Shown: positions 62,563-64,000 of the stretch, in pieces
Position numbering within the stretch: position 1 is the stretch's first letter
Layout of the letters: every line of letters starts with the position of its first letter
Source of the DNA: Streptomyces sp. NBC_01283
Lineage (GTDB): Bacteria; Actinomycetota; Actinomycetes; Streptomycetales; Streptomycetaceae
DNA length: 64,000 nucleotides
Reading direction: 5' to 3'
NCBI RefSeq assembly: GCF_041435335.1
Contig: NZ_CP108430.1
Location: forward strand, 4,433,501 to 4,497,500
Position numbers and translations under genes: made by a program
The notes under the pieces: model-generated
Database searches by the model: none
Told to the model about the DNA's origin: nothing
Seen by the model: only the letters and a program-made list of their open reading frames with translations

Positions 62563-62799
62563 ATGGATTGGAAGCCGGACATCCCGCGTTGGAAGCAGGT
62601 GTACGCGCTCTTTGAGCAGCGGATCGCTGACGGGGAGTACCCGCCGGGGAGTCAGCTGCCGGGCGTACTCGCGATCCAGGATGAGTTCGGCATCGCGCAG
62701 ATGACGGCCCGGCGCGTCCTCACGGAGCTCCGAGCCTCGGGGTTGGCGCAGATGCAGCCAGGCATCGGGACGTTTGTCACCGAGTTGCCCAAGCCATAG
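62563..62799 (+). CDS. Small GntR-family winged-helix protein
   Basis: A 78-residue protein that is only the GntR winged helix: KQVYALFEQRIADGEYPPGSQLPG, EFGIAQMTARRVLTELRASGLAQ and the wing MQPGIGTFV. It lacks any ligand domain. The upstream region has little room for a leader, so it may be translated leaderless. A DNA-binding regulator of the element is likely. Confidence 0.85.
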   Translation: MDWKPDIPRWKQVYALFEQRIADGEYPPGSQLPGVLAIQDEFGIAQMTARRVLTELRASGLAQMQPGIGTFVTELPKP

Positions 62800-62854
62800 C
62801 GACGGTCAAAACCTGAGATCGATCTCGTGGTGGTGCTTCACCTTGACCTAAAAA

Positions 62855-62870
62855 TCGAACATACGATCTA
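62855..62870. promoter_or_regulatory. SOS-box-like site upstream of the LexA-like operon
   Basis: TCGAACATACGATCTA contains GAAC-N4-GATC, one base from the actinobacterial LexA box GAAC-N4-GTTC, 9 bases upstream of the small ORF that precedes the LexA-like gene. Confidence 0.5.
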
Positions 62871-62878
62871 GTGAATCC

Positions 62879-63082
62879 ATGAACCCCTCGATTCCCGAAG
62901 ATCTAGTACGCGTGCAACGGGAGTGGAGCGCGACCTACGAGCAGCTCGCCCAGCGTCCGGGCCGCACTGCACTGCGCCGCCGATTGCTAACGCTCTCCAC
63001 GGCTCTGGCGCGGCACCCGCTGAGTCCCGCCGGGCGGGCCGCGCTACGGCAGCGTGCCCGCTCGGACGGCGCCGGACAGTGA
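62879..63082 (+). CDS. Small helical protein upstream of the LexA-like gene
   Basis: A 67-residue basic helical protein (VQREWSATYEQLAQRPGRTALRRRLLTLSTALARHP) with no family recognised. Its ATG is near the presumed promoter, so it may be leaderless. The stop overlaps the GTG of the next gene (GTGA), so the two are coupled. Confidence 0.55.
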   Translation: MNPSIPEDLVRVQREWSATYEQLAQRPGRTALRRRLLTLSTALARHPLSPAGRAALRQRARSDGAGQ

Positions 63083-63285
63083 GTCTCACGGAGCGCCAGG
63101 AGCAGATCCTTCGCTGCATCAGGGAGGCTATAGCCGAGACGGGGGAGTGCCCCACCCTCGAAGAGATCGGGACCAAGGTAGGGCTCACGAGCAAGTCAGC
63201 CGTGCACTACCAGCTGAAGCGCCTCGAAGCGTGCGGGCTCATCGCTCGCGCTGGCCAGGGCGCCCGGATATACCGACTCGCCTAA
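63079..63285 (+). CDS. LexA DNA-binding-domain-only protein
   Basis: A 68-residue protein made of the LexA winged helix only: LTERQEQILRCIREAIAETGECPTLEEIGTKVGLTSKSAVHYQLKRLEACGLI. The LexA autoprotease domain (Ser/Lys dyad) is missing. GTG 63079 overlaps the upstream gene. It could bind SOS boxes but could not be inactivated by RecA-stimulated autocleavage; alternatively it reads other sites. Confidence 0.82.
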   Translation: MSLTERQEQILRCIREAIAETGECPTLEEIGTKVGLTSKSAVHYQLKRLEACGLIARAGQGARIYRLA

Positions 63286-63504
63286 GTCCCGACTCCGTGA
63301 GCGTCGCCCGCCCGATAGGCGCCCCCTTCCTGCTCGTCTCCCACAAGGGCAGACGCACAAGCGGAGCGGCTCAGCCACCTGTTCGTGATCCTTGCATGTC
63401 AACGGGTGAACTAGCACGGCTAATTCCGGTTAAGGGCTCCTCAAAGGGAGGAGAGTGGGGGTGGGATCCCTCCGGGTTCTGGTGCTCCCTTGGAAGGTGT
63501 CCCA
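63286..63504. promoter_or_regulatory. Promoter region of the last small gene
   Basis: A 219-base gap with an AT-rich centre (CTAGCACGGCTAATTCCGGT near 63415) and a purine-rich run (AAAGGGAGGAGAGTGGGG near 63446), probably the promoter and leader of the 63505 gene. No terminator seen. Confidence 0.4.
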
Positions 63505-63693
63505 ATGAACGCGTCGTCGCCTGAACAGGCTGCGGTGATCGTGGAGATCGTGGACGCGGTCCGTGAGGTGAGCTACTGGCGAGCTGGCGTCTTGATGGAG
63601 CTATTCGTGCGCGATGCAGATCTGGCCGGTCTGATCGCTCTACGCACTTCCCTCGCCGAGGAGGCCGCAGCGGTCGGCTGGCCGTCGAAATAG
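63505..63693 (+). CDS. Small helical protein of unknown function
   Basis: A 62-residue acidic helical protein (SSPEQAAVIVEIVDAVREVSYWRAGVLMELFVRDADLAG). ATG 63505 has GGAAGG upstream. It is the last supported gene in the window; no family recognised. Confidence 0.55.
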   Translation: MNASSPEQAAVIVEIVDAVREVSYWRAGVLMELFVRDADLAGLIALRTSLAEEAAAVGWPSK

Positions 63694-64000
63694 GAACTCC
63701 CGCTCGCCACTGTCTCTCACCTTCGCCAGGGGACCCACAACCCTTGGCCAGGTGCTAGGTGAGGTGGCTGGCGGCGAGTGCGGCCACCGCCGCTTGTCGG
63801 CGATCGACGGCGGCCGCAAGGCGCGGAGACATTGTGGCTCCCCCACAGGTGTCCCCGCGCCATTTCGTCCTCCCCCGTTGGAGCGAGCGGGAGTCGCCCC
63901 AAAGGTGGCGGGGAGGACGGGATGCCGGGGCCCCTGTATCCGCTGCAGGATCCGAGGGCTCCGGCCATCTTCGGCCGTCCTGTCCTGTGAGCGGCCCGGG
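63694..64000. other. End of window without supported gene
   Basis: 307 bases with no convincing gene on either strand; an open frame on the minus strand at 63717-63968 has no recognisable features. The right attachment site of the element might be here or beyond. Confidence 0.4.

Larger units (their letters stand above)
49804..64000. mobile_element. Actinomycete integrative and conjugative element (AICE), boundaries uncertain
   Basis: The block int-xis, P-loop ATPase/primase-polymerase, FtsK/TraB translocase, spread-type operon and KorSA-type GntR regulator is the standard AICE layout known from pSAM2- and SLP1-like elements. The left edge should be just past the integrase 3' end (49804 or a little further left); the right edge was not seen and may lie beyond 64000. 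No tRNA gene flanks the integrase, and I did not find the direct repeat expected of attL/attR. Confidence 0.85.

Noticed and set aside
63717..63968. Open frame on the - strand near the window end
   Set aside because: Pro/Arg/Gly-rich with no motif and no credible start signal.

Overview
The window is high-GC actinobacterial chromosome, almost certainly Streptomyces. The coding regions show strong third-position G/C bias, many genes start with GTG or TTG, ATGA/GTGA overlaps are frequent, and the family content is typically streptomycete (SigE-type ECF factor with a membrane partner, RecR/YbaB, DUF5063, DUF3151, DUF2617, spermidine-synthase-like membrane protein, and an actinomycete integrative and conjugative element). 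No rRNA, complete tRNA, transposase or CRISPR array was found.

Region 1 (1-49586) is chromosomal core with some accessory genes. In order it holds: an Ala-rich partial gene, a GNAT enzyme, a methyltransferase divergent from an S9 peptidase, SURF1, an ECF sigma factor with its membrane partner, and the coupled asd/ask pair for the aspartate pathway. Next come a PadR regulator with its membrane partner, the DUF5063-recR-ybaB block, a SLATT-like two-TM protein, a GT2 glycosyltransferase fused to a large membrane domain and coupled to a GntR regulator, a class III aminotransferase, and a methionine aminopeptidase behind an elaborate operator-like region. Then follow an OmpR-type two-component system beside a VTC-domain/DUF4956 pair, a DJ-1/MarR operon with two operator palindromes, a Ser/Thr kinase next to a PstS-like membrane protein, purA divergent from a DAG-kinase-like gene, and a GbsR/MarR-like regulator divergent from a polyketide-exporter-type ABC transporter with a perfect 16-bp palindrome between them. 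The rest is a NarL-type two-component pair, a P450, a tryptophan-to-anthranilate cluster (tryptophan dioxygenase, kynureninase, kynurenine-formamidase-like hydrolase), DUF3151, fba, pyrE with an aldose epimerase, a polyamine-synthase-like membrane enzyme and DUF2617.

Region 2 (about 49.8 kb to the window end) is an actinomycete integrative and conjugative element (AICE). It has a tyrosine integrase, an excisionase, a dense array of nine perfect 7-bp repeats (origin or control region candidate), a P-loop ATPase plus primase-polymerase replication pair, an FtsK/TraB translocase with a cluster of 8-bp repeats at its 3' end (candidate clt/TRS transfer locus), and a tightly overlapping spread-type operon that includes a DUF2637 protein and a PycTM-like protein. 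These are followed by a minimal tRNA-like structure, a stand-alone RapZ C-terminal domain protein, a KorSA-type GntR regulator with paired upstream repeats, a GNAT enzyme, small Cys-rich proteins, a second small GntR protein, and a LexA-DNA-binding-domain-only protein downstream of an SOS-box-like site. Neither attachment site could be proven; the left end should lie just beyond the integrase 3' end, and the right end may lie outside the window.

The best leads for undescribed biology are in the element: the repeat array at 51.5 kb, the repeat cluster at 54.8-54.98 kb, the PycTM-like protein inside the transfer operon, the tRNA-like mini-structure, and the LexA-like regulator.
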